Below the pieces are notes generated by a model. That model saw nothing but the letters and a program-made list of their open reading frames with translations, was not told where the DNA came from and did no database searches. The position numbers and the translations under genes are program-made. A stretch of DNA of 64,000 bases from Stomorhina lunata (taxonomy: Eukaryota; Arthropoda; Insecta; Diptera; Rhiniidae): contig OW121740.1 of the NCBI GenBank assembly GCA_933228675.1, forward strand, positions 154,119,273 to 154,183,272. The letters are read 5' to 3'. The stretch's first letter is position 1. Every line of letters begins with the position of its first letter. This document shows, in pieces, positions 13,051-24,546 of this stretch.

Positions 13051-14175
13051 ACAATTTTTGAAATTATCTTACCCCCTTATGTGATTCAAAAAAGTTAAAA
13101 CAAGGAACGGCCTACTTCAAACCTATTTAAAAACATTTGTCTATTTGAAATAATTGTACTAGTTTTTAGTTTTATTTTTTTATAAAATTCAAGTTTTTTA
13201 TGCAAATTTTTGAAAAAATGGCATTTTAAATGCATTAGGCAATTAGAATAGAGTTAGCAATAAAATAAGAAGAATAAGTACAAATTATGTAACTAAAAAA
13301 AGTGTAAAAAGAAAAAAAAAACGAAATTTTTAAATAAAAATATTTATCAGTTATCAAACAATAAAATCTGTGTCTTAACAGTAAGGCTGAAAAGTTCAAG
13401 GCTATTATACGGAAACATTTGAAATGAAATTCAATTTTTCTTTGAAAAAATCTTCTTTTCGTGATATAATTGAAACCTTATTTAGTCCTAATTGAAAGAG
13501 CCAGACTTGGCTGTTATGTGGTTTAAAAAAGGCGATACAAAATGCGTAGCGCCCCAATTGAGGGGCGAGTTCGGTTAATAGTTTTTTTTTTTCGTTGCCG
13601 AAAACTCATAAGTTTTCAATATCATGTGTCTTAAATTATAACCTCCATATCGCCACTCTTTAGTTTTTAGTCTTTTAACATCCCAATTACAATAATAATT
13701 ACCAATGCTCAACACTTTTTGATCATGGTAGATTAATTGTAATTATATTGTCTTTTCAATTTTATCTTTAAACCAAGTGAACAACAAGAAATATCGTTAA
13801 AATGAATGTGTGAACAAAATACATCACACCCCAGAGTGAAAGAAAGATATTCCTTACATTTCCACATTTACATTTTATAGAGATAAGAGTTTTGCTAAGT
13901 AAAGCAATAAAAATGCTAAAGCAAAAAATACTCCATTTGCTGGGAAGACATTAAAGTCATACCGATCGTCGCTTAATCGAAGCGTTAAGACATAAAAATC
14001 ATATCATTCTTAATAGCAGCGATTACAATGAAAAAAATACTAGATTTGATGAAACAATGTTGGACTAATTGAAATATAAAAACATCTTCTTTCAAATATT
14101 CTTATGTATTACTTATTCACAGATAAATCACAATCAAAACTCATTAATATGAAAATTCATAATATTCGAACAAGG
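13051..14175. other. spacer with a GC-rich hairpin
   Basis: Single-copy-like. At 13550-13567 a GC-rich hairpin (CGCCCC, loop AATTGA, GGGGCG) stands out against the AT-rich background. A T-run near 13582-13592 follows. No gene recognised. Confidence 0.45.
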
Positions 14176-16245
14176 TAATAGACAAATTTTGAACAAAATT
14201 TTACTAAAAAAAAATTTTGATAAAAATTTTACTAAAGAAAAATTTTGATAAAAATTTTACTAAAGAAAAATTTTTAAAAAAATTTTACTAAAGAAAAAGT
14301 TTGATCAAAATTTTACTAAAGAAAAATTTTGATCAAAATTTTACTTAAGAAAAATTTTGATCAAAATTTTACTTAAGAAAAATTTTGATCAAAATTTTAC
14401 TAAAGAAAAATTTTGATCAAAATATAACTAAAGACAAATTTTGATCAAAATATACGAAAGACAACTTCAGATCAAAATTTTACTAAAGAAAAATTTTGAT
14501 CAAAATTTTACTAAAGACAAATTTTGATCAAAATTTACGAAAGAAAACTTCAGATCAAAATTTTACTAAAGACAAATTTTGATCAAAATTTTACTAATGA
14601 CAAATTTTGATAAAAATTTTACCAAAGACAAATTTTGATCAAAATTTTACTAAAGACAAATTTTGATCAAAATTTAACTAAAGAAAAATTTTGATTAAAA
14701 TTTTACTAAAGAAAAATGTTCAAAATTTTAATAAAGAAAAATTTTGTTCAAAATCTTAATAAAAAAAATTGATCAAAGTTTTACTAAACAAAAGTTTAGA
14801 TCAAAATTTTACTACAAAAAAAATTTGATCAAAATTCTACTTAAGAAAAATTATGTTCAAAATTTTATTAAAGACAAATTTTGATCAACATTTTACTGAA
14901 GAAAAATTTTGATCAAAATTTTACTAAAGAATAATTTTTTTCAAAATTGGATTAAAGACAAATTTTGATAAAGATTTTATCAAAGACAAATTTTGATGAG
15001 AATTTTACCAAAGACAATTTTTGATGAAAATTTTACCAAAGAAAAATTTTGATGAAAATTTTACCAAAGAAAAATTTTGAATATTGATCAAAATTTTAAT
15101 AAAGAAAAGATCAAAATGTTGCTAAAGAAAAATTTTTATCAAAATTTTACTAAAGAAAAATTTTGATGAAAATTTTACTAAAGAAAAATATTGATCAAAA
15201 TTTTACTAACAAAAATTTTAATCAAAATTTTACTTAAAAAAAATTTTGATCAAAAATTTACTAAAGAAAAAATTTGATTAAAACTTCACAAAAGAAAAAA
15301 TTTTAATCAAAACTTTACTAAAGAAAAATTTTGATCAAAAGAAAAAATTTGATCAAAATTTTGCTAAAGACAAATTTTGTACAAAATTTTACTAAAGACA
15401 AATTTTGTTCAAAATTTTACTTAAGACAAATTTTGTACAAAATTTAAATTAAGACAAATTTTGTAAAAAATTTTACTTAAGAAAAATTTTGTACAAAATT
15501 TTACTTAAGACAAATTTTGTACAAAATTTTACTAAAGACAAATTTTGTACAAAATTTTACTTAAGACAAATTTTGTACAAAATTTTACTAAAGACAAATT
15601 TTGTACAAAATTTTACTAAAGACAAATTTTATCCAAATTTTACTAAAGACAATTTTTGATCAAAATTTTACTAAAAACAAATTTTGATCAAAATTTTACT
15701 AAAGACAAATTTTGATCAAAATTTTACTAAAGACAAATTTTGATCAAAATTTTACTAAAGACAACTTTTGTACAAAATTTTACTAAAGACAAATTTTGTA
15801 CAAAATTTTACTAAAGACAAATTTTGATCAAAATTTTACTAAAGACAACTTTTGTACAAAATTTTACTAAATACAAATTTTGTACAAAATTTTACTATAG
15901 ACAAATTTTGTACAAAATTTTACTAAATACAAATTTTGTACAAAATTTTACTAAAGAAAAATTTTGATCAAAATTTTATTATAGAAAAATTTTGATCAAA
16001 ATTTTATTATAGAAAAATTTTGATCAAAATTTTATTATAGAAAAATTTTGATCAAAATTTTATTATAGAAACATTTTGATCAAAATTTTACTATAGGAAA
16101 ATTTTGATCGAAATTTTACTATAGGAAAATTTTGATCAAAATTTTACTATAGGAAAATTTTGATCAAAATTTTACTATAGGAAAATTTTGATCAAAATTT
16201 TACTATAGGAAAATTTTGATCAAAATCTTACTATAGGAAAACTTA
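14176..16245 (+). repeat. satellite A block 5 (forward, GTAC and ATAGG sub-variants)
   Basis: Forward 28-bp units in three zones. 14176-15360 has the standard GATC core. 15360-15960 is rich in a GTAC core (AAATTTTGTACAAAATTT, also a perfect palindrome). 15960-16245 has the linker TTATAG or CTATAGG with a GATC core. The zoning shows stepwise local amplification. Confidence 0.92.
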
Positions 16246-17180
16246 GAAGGAAATGTTCTTTAATATTTCTTCAGTTTCGGAGTAAATATACATTTTAACC
16301 CAAGTCATTCATAATTAAAACCATATTTCATTAACAAATTCCCTCAATTTTAACAAAACAAACTTCCTATTTTTCTTTATCAAGATTCCGTCCATTAAAA
16401 CTCATTAAGAAATGCCCAAGAATTATGGATATTTTCAAACACTTGAAATTATTTGTTCATCTAAATATTGCAACATTCTAAGAAACCATAAACGTTTACG
16501 AAAAAATGAGCAACTACCAAGTAAAACGCCTCTTTATTGCCCTGAAATTTTAACATAAAAAAAAATTAAAAATAGCAAAATAACTAAAATTCAAAAAAAA
16601 CATAAGAACTACAAAAAACAAAAATGCATTGTGCGCATGTGCAGCGACGCAGAAACATATAATCACGTTTGCGTGTTGCCACGTTATAAACTGCCAAGTT
16701 TTTTTGTTTGCTTTTGCATTTGTTTTGAATTCTCCCCAAAAAACTGGAAAGAAAAAATGAACTAAAATAAAATCAACTTAAATTTTTAAATAATACAAAA
16801 TCTTCCATGGTCTGAACGACAATGTTGATGTGTCGGAGATGAGGAAGGAGGACGAGGAATAATAAAAACCTAAACGAAAATCATTCCCATATCTCATAAT
16901 TTGTTTTGTGTTCCTACATAAATTTTAAATACGAGAGCAAAAAAAGTCTTTTGTAAAATGTTCGTCACAGTCAGATTTTGAATTACGGAAAAAGTTTTTT
17001 TTTATAATTTTGTGAGTACTTAAGTTTGGCTCCTCAGTCCCCTTTTTCCTGGCCTTTAAATTGTGCTAATTTTAGGAGTTGTTTGTGTTTACCATCATTT
17101 TAACAATAATTATTTGGGGGAAAACTGGTAGGGCAAACCACGTAAATCTTGGGCTATTTACATCATTATCATAGCCTCTA
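16246..17180. other. single-copy-like spacer with relatively GC-rich stretches
   Basis: No gene recognised. 16625-16700 and 16800-16860 are GC-richer than the rest but contain no convincing exon, tRNA or promoter. Satellite A polarity switches from forward to reverse across this spacer. Confidence 0.45.
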
Positions 17181-19240
17181 GTAAAATTTTGATCGAAATT
17201 TGTTTTTAGTAAAATTTTGATCAAAATTTGTCTATAGTAAAATTTTTATCAAAATTTGTCTTTAGGAAAATTTTGATAAAAATTTGTCTTTTGTTAAATT
17301 TTGATTAAACTTTTTCTGTAGCAAAATTTTGATTAAAATTTGTCTTAAGTAAAATTTTGATCAAAATTTGTCTTTAGTAAAATTTTGATCAAAATTTGTC
17401 TTTAGTAAAATTTTGATCAAAATTTGTCTCAAGTAAAATTTTGATCAAAATTTGTCTTTAGTAAAATTTTTATCAAAATTTGTCTTTAGTAAAATTTTGA
17501 TCAAAATTTGTCTTTAGTAAAATTTTGATCAAAATTTGTCTTTAGTAAAATTTTGATCAAAATTTGTCTTAAGTAAAATTTTGATCAAAATTTGTCTTAA
17601 GTAAAATTTTGATCAAAATTTGTCTTAAGTAAAATTTTGATCAAAATTTGTCTTTAGTAAAATTTTGATCAAAATTTGTCTTTAGTAAAATTTTCATCAA
17701 AATTTGTCTTAAGCAAAATTTTGATCAAAATTTGTCTTTAGTAAAATTTTGATCAAAATTTGTCTTTAGTAAAATTTTGATCAAAATTTGTCTTTAGTAA
17801 AATTTTGATCAAAATTTGTCTTTACTAAAATTTTGATCAAAATTTGTGTTTTATAAAATTTTGATCAAAATTTGACTTTAGAAAAATTTTGATCAAAATT
17901 TGTCTTTACTAAAAGTTGTATTTAGTAAAATATAAAATATAAATATATTTAGTAAAATAAAAGTTGTATTTAGTAAAATTTTGATCAAAAGTTGTCTTTA
18001 GTAAAATTTTAGTCAAAATTTATCTTTAGTAAAATTTTGGTCAAAATTTGTCCTTAAATAAATTTTGATCAAAATCTGTTTTTAGTAAAATTTTGATCAA
18101 AATTTGCCTTTAGTACAATTTTAGTCAAAATTTATCTTTAGTAAAATTTTGGTCAAAATTTGTCCTTAAATAAATTTTGATTAAAATTTGTCTTAAATAA
18201 AATTTTGATCAAAATTTGTCTTTGGTAAAATTTTGATCAAAATTTGTGTTTTATAAAATTTTGATCAAAATTTGACTTTAGAAAAATTTTGATCAAAATT
18301 TGTCTTTACTAAAGTTTTGATCAAAATTTGTCTTCACTAAAATTTGGATCAAAATTTGTCTTTAGTAAAATTTTGATCGAATTTTTTTAAGTACAATTTT
18401 GATCAAAATTTGTCAAAAAATGTTTTTTTGTAAAATTTTGATCGAAATTTGTCTTTAGTAAAATTTTGATCAAAATTTATATTTAATAAAATTTTGATCA
18501 AAATTTATTTTTAGTAAAATTTTAATCAAAATTTGTCTTAAGTAAAATTTTGATCAAAGTTTGTCTTTAGTAAAATTTTGATCAAAATTTGTCTTAAGTA
18601 AAATTTTGATCAAAATTTGTCTTAAGTAAAATTTTTATCAAAATTTGTCTTTGGTAAAATTTTGATCACAACTTGTCTAGTATAATTTTGATCAAAAGTT
18701 GTATTTAGTAAAATTTTGATCAAAAGTTGTCTTTAGTAAAATTTTGATCAAAATTTGTCTTTAGTAAAATTTTGATCAAAATTTGTCTTTAGTAAAATTT
18801 TGATCGAATTTTTTTTAAGTACAATTTTGATCAAAATTTGTCTTAAGTAAAATTTTGATCAAAGTTTGTCTTTAGTAAAATTTTGATCAAAATTTGTCTT
18901 AAGTAAAATTTTGATCAAAATTTGTCTTAAGTAAAGTTTTTATCAAAATTTGTCTTTGGTAAAATTTTGATCACAACTTGTCTAGTATAATTTTGATCAA
19001 AAGTTGTATTTAGTAAAATTTTGATCAAAAGTTGTCTTTAGTAAAATTTTGATCAAAATTTGTCTTTAGTAAAATTTTGATCAAAATTTGTCTTTAGTAA
19101 AATTTTGATCAAAATTTGTCTTTAGTAAAATTTTGATCAAAATTTGTCTTTATTAAAATTTTGATCAAAATTCGTCTTTAGTAAAATTTTGATAAAAATG
19201 TTTCTTTAGAAAATTTTATTTAAAATATGTCTTAAGTAAT
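17181..19240 (-). repeat. satellite A block 6 (reverse)
   Basis: Reverse-polarity 28-bp units. A 305-bp internal duplication is visible: about 18540-18806 recurs at about 18845-19111, marked by GATCACAACTTGTCTAGTAT at 18664 and 18969. The right part of this block is also the left part of the 1,174-bp duplication. Confidence 0.92.
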
Positions 19241-19808
19241 TTGTCCATACAAGAAACTTAGCTCGCCCATTTCGGTCTCTCAAGTTTTACATGAGCTCAG
19301 TTTGGCACTTTTTTGTTTATTCATTTTTTTTTCGAACAAAACTGCAAAAATTTCATTTGTAAATATTACATTTCTGCCATAATAAAGGCGTGTTCATTAT
19401 AATTTGCACGCGCAAATATTCACAAAAAATTAAGAAAAACTGCGAAGAGCAGCAGCAACAATAATTTAGCTAAAAGTGTTGCTAACTTTCAGTCAACAGC
19501 AACAGAAAAAAAAAACTAAAGAATAAAATTAAGACGATCATATAATAAAGGAAACACTGTAAAAAACCTTGAGAACGGTCAGTGACCACGAAAAATTTTC
19601 GTTTCATCATTTATTTTTTAGTTTCAGTCATTTTTGTAAAATATACAAAATTCCCAATTGCAAAAACATTTAAAACATCATCAGCAGCAAAAACTGAAAA
19701 TATTTAAACGCAACAGAAGCAGCAGAAATTTTTAAGTTGTAAATATTTTTTGAATACTCTCGTAAATATTGATATTGATTGGCTCTGCCCATCATCCTCT
19801 GATCTTGT
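19241..19808. other. single-copy-like segment, duplication copy 1
   Basis: About 570 bp lacking satellite; recurs at 20415-20982. Its right edge is the duplication breakpoint. The minus-strand frame seen at 20844-21047 is cut here, and its upstream part is replaced by satellite-derived residues. Confidence 0.7.
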
Positions 19809-20414
19809 TTGTCAAAATTTGTCTTTGGTAAAATTTTGATCACAACTTGTCTAGTATAATTTTGATCAAAAGTTGTATTTAGTAAAATTTTGATCAAAAG
19901 TTGTCTTTAGTAAAATTTTGATCAAAATTTGTCTTTAGTAAAATTTTGATCAAAATTTGTCTTTAGTAAAATTTTGATCGAATTTTTTTTAAGTACAATT
20001 TTGATCAAAATTTGTCTTAAGTAAAATTTTGATCAAAGTTTGTCTTTAGTAAAATTTTGATCAAAATTTGTCTTAAGTAAAATTTTGATCAAAATTTGTC
20101 TTAAGTAAAATTTTTATCAAAATTTGTCTTTGGTAAAATTTTGATCACAACTTGTCTAGTATAATTTTGATCAAAAGTTGTATTTAGTAAAATTTTGATC
20201 AAAAGTTGTCTTTAGTAAAATTTTGATCAAAATTTGTCTTTAGTAAAATTTTGATCAAAATTTGTCTTTAGTAAAATTTTGATCAAAATTTGTCTTTAGT
20301 AAAATTTTGATCAAAATTTGTCTTTATTAAAATTTTGATCAAAATTCGTCTTTAGTAAAATTTTGATAAAAATGTTTCTTTAGAAAATTTTATTTAAAAT
20401 ATGTCTTAAGTAAT
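19809..20414 (-). repeat. satellite A block 7 (reverse, inside the duplication)
   Basis: Reverse-polarity units equivalent to about 18635-19240. It exists only because of the 1,174-bp duplication. Confidence 0.9.
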
Positions 20415-20982
20415 TTGTCCATACAAGAAACTTAGCTCGCCCATTTCGGTCTCTCAAGTTTTACATGAGCTCAGTTTGGCACTTTTTTGTTTATTCATTT
20501 TTTTTTCGAACAAAACTGCAAAAATTTCATTTGTAAATATTACATTTCTGCCATAATAAAGGCGTGTTCATTATAATTTGCACGCGCAAATATTCACAAA
20601 AAATTAAGAAAAACTGCGAAGAGCAGCAGCAACAATAATTTAGCTAAAAGTGTTGCTAACTTTCAGTCAACAGCAACAGAAAAAAAAAACTAAAGAATAA
20701 AATTAAGACGATCATATAATAAAGGAAACACTGTAAAAAACCTTGAGAACGGTCAGTGACCACGAAAAATTTTCGTTTCATCATTTATTTTTTAGTTTCA
20801 GTCATTTTTGTAAAATATACAAAATTCCCAATTGCAAAAACATTTAAAACATCATCAGCAGCAAAAACTGAAAATATTTAAACGCAACAGAAGCAGCAGA
20901 AATTTTTAAGTTGTAAATATTTTTTGAATACTCTCGTAAATATTGATATTGATTGGCTCTGCCCATCATCCTCTGATCTTGT
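20415..20982. other. single-copy-like segment, duplication copy 2
   Basis: Same sequence as 19241-19808. It continues without a break into 20983-21205, so this copy keeps the ancestral right flank. Confidence 0.7.
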
Positions 20983-21047
20983 GCTGGTGGTACGCACATT
21001 TTGGAGTTGTTTTTTGTGGATTTAATGGATGTGGAGTCACTTTTCAT
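20844..21047 (-). CDS. possible orphan exon or chance ORF (67 codons)
   Basis: Open minus-strand frame. An internal ATG near 20997 has fly-like context (CCAAAATG), followed by residues MCVPPAQDQRMMGRANQYQY and then a hydrophobic tail with no known domain. Composition up to the YQYLRE part is less biased than surrounding frames, which is the only hint of coding. I cannot identify a family, an acceptor or a donor. The 1,174-bp duplication carries the 3' 44 codons a second time (19670 region) but not the 5' part. Probably chance; a first exon or uORF of a gene outside the window is the alternative. Confidence 0.15.
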   Translation of the reverse strand: MKSDSTSIKSTKNNSKMCVPPAQDQRMMGRANQYQYLREYSKNIYNLKISAASVAFKYFQFLLLMMF

Positions 21048-21205
21048 AAATATGCATGATTTGAATGTTTTGTATATTTATCAAGTAAATTATTGTATAT
21101 TTCAAGTTTAGTTGTTTTTTTTTTTCAAAATTGAATGTAATTACTTTTGAGAATGTAGGAGAGCTCACATGTGTTTATTTCTTCAAGGGATCACTGCTTT
21201 TTTAC
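20983..21205. other. single-copy-like spacer
   Basis: Ancestral flank of the duplicated segment. Nothing further recognised. Confidence 0.5.
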
Positions 21206-23195
21206 CATTTAAATTTGTCTTTAATAAATTTTTGATCAAAATTTGTCTCTAGTAAAATTTTGATCAAAATTTGCCTTTAGAAAATTTAAATCAAGATTTG
21301 TCTTTAAGAAAATTTTGATCCAAAAATTTTAGTAGAAAACTGTCTTAAGTACAATTTTGATAAAAATTTGACTTAACCAAATTGTGATCAAAATTTGTCT
21401 TGAGCAATATTTTGATCAAAATTTGTCTTGAGAAAAATTTTGATCAAAATTTGTCTTGAGAAAAATTTTCATAAAAATTTGTCTTTAGTAAAATTTTGAT
21501 AAAACAAGTATTTTTTTTGTTAAATTTTGATCAAAATTTTCTTACGTAAAATTTTGATGAAAAAAATTATGTTTTTTGTTAAATTTTTATCAAAATTTGT
21601 CTTTTAGTAAAATTATGATTAAATTTTGAATTTAAAAAAATTTTGACCAAATTTGTTCCTAGTAAAATTTGGATAAAAATTTGTCTTTAGTAAAATTTTG
21701 ATCAAAATTTGTCTTTAGTAAAATTTTGATCAAAATTTGTCTTTAGTAAAATTTTAATCAATAACTATTAAAAAAAAAGTTGAACATAATTTTACTAAAG
21801 ACAAATTTTAAGCAAAGTTTAGCTAGAGATAAATTTTAATCAAAATTTCTTATTAGTAAAAATTTGATAAAAATTTGTCCTTAGAAAAAATTTGCCCTTA
21901 GTAAAGTTTTGATCAAAATTTGTCTTAAGTAAAATTTTGACCAAAAGTTGTCTTTAGTAAGATTTTGATCAAAATTTGTCTTTAGTAAAATTTTGATCAA
22001 AATTTGTCTTTAGTAAAATTTTGATCAAAATTTGTCTTTAGTAAAATTTTGATCAAAATTTGTCTTTAGTTAAATTTTTATCAAAATTTGTCTTTAGTTA
22101 AATTTTTATCAAAATTTATCTTTAGTTACACTTTGTTCAAATTTTTTTTTAGTAAAATTTTGATCAAAATTTTTCTTTACTAAAATTTTGATCAAAAATT
22201 GTTTATAGTAAAATTTTGATCAATAAAAATTGAACAAAATTTTACTTAAGACAAATTTTGAAAAAAAATTAGCTAAAGTAAAATTTTGATCATAATTGAA
22301 CTTTATTTAGATTTTGATTTAAATTTATTTTTATTAAAATTAAAATTTGATTAAAATTTCTCTTTAGTTAATTTTTGATCAAAATTAGTCTTAAATAAAA
22401 TTTTGATCAAAATTTATCTTTAGTTAAATTTTGATCAAAATTTGTGTTAAGTAAAATTTTGATAAATTTTGATCAAAATTTGTCTTAAACTAAATTTTGT
22501 TCAAAATTTGCCTTTGCTAAAATTTTGATCAAAATTATGTTTTTTCTAAAATTTTTATCAAAATTTGTCTTTAGTAAAATTTTGATCAAAATTTGTATTT
22601 AGTTAAATTTTGATCAAAATTTGTCTTTAGTAAAATTTTGATCAAAAATTGTCTTTAGTAAAATTTTGATCAAAATTTGTCTTTAGTAAAATTTTAATCA
22701 AAATTTTCCTTTAGTAAAATTTTGATCTAAAGTTGTCTTAGAAAAATTTTGATCATTTGTCTTTAGTAAAATTTTGATCAAAATTTATCTTTAGTAAAAT
22801 TTTGATCAAAATTTGTCTTAAGTAAAATTTTGATCAAAATTTGCCTTAAGTAAAATTTTGATCAAATTTTGTCTTTATCAAATTTATCAAAATTTGTATT
22901 TGTGTTTTGATCAATATTTGTCTTCAATGAAATTTTGATCAAAATGTGTTTTTAGTTAAATTTTGATCAAAATTTGTCGTTAGTAAAATTTTGATCAAAA
23001 TATGTCTTTAGTAAAAATTTGTATCAATATTTGTCTGTAGAAAAAATTTTATCAAAACATGTATTTAGTGAAATTTTCATCAAAACTTGTTTTTGATAAA
23101 ATTTTGATCAAAAGTCGTCTTTAGCAAAATTTTGATCAAAATTTGTCTTTAAAAAAATTGTCATTAAAATTTGTCTCTAGTAAAGTTTTAAGCAA
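21206..23195 (-). repeat. satellite A block 8 (reverse, diverged)
   Basis: Reverse-polarity units, more diverged than block 6. Near 21750-21830 and 22220-22270 a few units read in forward polarity (ACTAAAGACAAATTTT), giving short local inversions. Confidence 0.88.
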
Positions 23196-24366
23196 AATTG
23201 TCTTAAAAAAATTTTTTACCATTAAATTTTTTTAATTGTCTCATGTTCATCAAAAAGTTACCTTTTTTATGCTTCACCTTTTGAATATTACGTTCCATAT
23301 TAATTTGTTTAATTGACCAGATACACATGAACAATAAATACTTTTTCTGGAAACTTACTCCCATATAATGGCGTTTTGCATATTGTGAAATCATTAAGTC
23401 AGAATAAAAAACTTTTCTACAAGTCAATTTGCTTAAAAATGCGTACGCAATTCCTCAAGTGCTCCAAAAAGTATAAAACATTGAAAAAAAAAATATTATG
23501 AATTTTATATACGTTTTATTTAACAAGCACCAAAATGTTAAATGTTATAACCCAGCAAACAAAACATTTGACTTTATTACAAAATATATAATTCATAAGT
23601 GATTGATCGATTTAATGTTAGGAAAAGAAATTTTGATTACAAATTAATTTCCATGACATGCCATTTCAATATAAAATGTTATCAAGTTTAGTTAAACATG
23701 ACTACCTTTACTTTGTTTACTGGGTTGAAAAGCTCCTGCGAATTAATTGATCTGTACATGTTTAAAAGTATTTTTGGAGTGTTTATGGCACGAAATTTTC
23801 GAATATATTCGACTTAACTCCACCACAAATAGAGACCACTTAAAAAGTGCAAAAATTATTATTGTTCCCATTGTTTTCTCCAACAATTTAAATGCAATTT
23901 CGATTGTTTCGTAACTGAAGAAAAGTTTACCAAATTAATGGTTAAGTAAGTTAAGTACCACTCGGAAAATACAAATCATTCAGTTTTTTGGATTTTGTAT
24001 TTTTTCTCTGAAAATAAATTGGTGTTTTCAAATAAACTATTTAATTGCGTGTAGTCAGGTGTAGGGAATGATGAAAACAACTCAAATAATTAAAAGTTAT
24101 TAAAGCGTTGAATCTGTACATTCACACACATACAAACATAAGTATGTTTATACGCAGATCTATAAGAATGACTTATTATCTTTCTTAATGGCAATACTAT
24201 TTTTTGACAGCTCAACTGTTTTTGTGTAACATGTTACAGTCAAGCATGTTCAGTTTAGTCTATAATTTAACACAATTCGTCTATAGTAAAATTTTGATCA
24301 ACATTTTTTTAAAAAGGTTTATCAAAATTTGGGACATCAAACATTTAATTAAAAAGTTTTACTGTA
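23196..24366. other. single-copy-like spacer
   Basis: About 1.1 kb without clear repeats, apart from one isolated satellite A unit near 24275-24310. A 74-residue minus-strand frame (23203-23427) has no recognisable domain. Confidence 0.5.
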
Positions 24367-24389
24367 GTGTATTGCACTAAGAATCCCAA

Positions 24390-24419
24390 TTTATTACAAT
24401 TATTTATCATTGTAATAAA
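24390..24419 (-). other. hairpin downstream of the hammerhead (11-bp arms)
   Basis: TTTATTACAAT and ATTGTAATAAA flank an 8-base loop (24401-24408). The equivalent hairpin at 48681-48708 has arms CTGTTACATT and AATGTAACAG, so several positions changed on both sides with pairing kept. Likely an RNA structural element of the same transcript. Confidence 0.6.
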
Positions 24420-24461
24420 TAGTTTTTTGATAAAACCAAAAAATGTTGGTGGGGAAACCTT

Positions 24462-24507
24462 TCCTCGACGCGTTTCGATGGTTGGTTAGACCATCTCATC
24501 AGGAGGA
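24462..24507 (-). ncRNA. type-I minimal hammerhead ribozyme (intact core)
   Basis: Read on the minus strand: UCCUC (stem I), CUGAUGA core, GAUGGU / loop CUAACCA / ACCAUC (6-bp stem II), GAAA core, then CGCGUC and GAGGA, which pairs with UCCUC (5-bp stem I). The last A of GAAA with the next bases gives ACGCGU, self-complementary, so stem III can form as a 2-bp hairpin or as a 6-bp duplex between two RNAs. Cleavage is expected after the C of CGCGUC, between 24467 and 24466. All invariant core positions of the hammerhead fold are present. Confidence 0.85.
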
Positions 24508-24546
24508 TTATCCCTAATTCTAGACAGAGCGAAAACCTCACATTAT

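Larger units (their letters stand above)
18638..20982. repeat. 1,174-bp direct tandem duplication
   Basis: Copy 1 (about 18638-19808) and copy 2 (about 19812-20982) match at a constant offset of 1,174 bp over satellite A plus about 570 bp of single-copy-like DNA. Anchors are GATCACAACTTGTCTAG at 18664/19838, CTTAAGTAATTTGTCCATAC at 19231/20405 and GATCTTGT at 19801/20975. Few differences are visible (one in a GTAAAGTTTT/GTAAAATTTT stretch near 18935), so it is young. The middle junction at about 19809 joins the single-copy end directly to satellite. Confidence 0.93.
24367..24546 (-). mobile_element. hammerhead-ribozyme dispersed element, copy 1 (Penelope-like/retrozyme-like)
   Basis: About 180 bp that recurs at 48655-48842 and, inverted and truncated, at 48990-49137. 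On the minus strand the order is: a conserved leader (from about 24546), the hammerhead (24507-24462), about 40 bases of linker, then a hairpin (24419-24390). The equal extent of copies 1 and 2 suggests a complete short unit rather than random fragments. Type-I hammerheads with a very short stem III are known from Penelope-like element terminal repeats and animal retrozymes. The class assignment here is inference, since no reverse transcriptase or GIY-YIG coding sequence is in the window. Confidence 0.75.
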
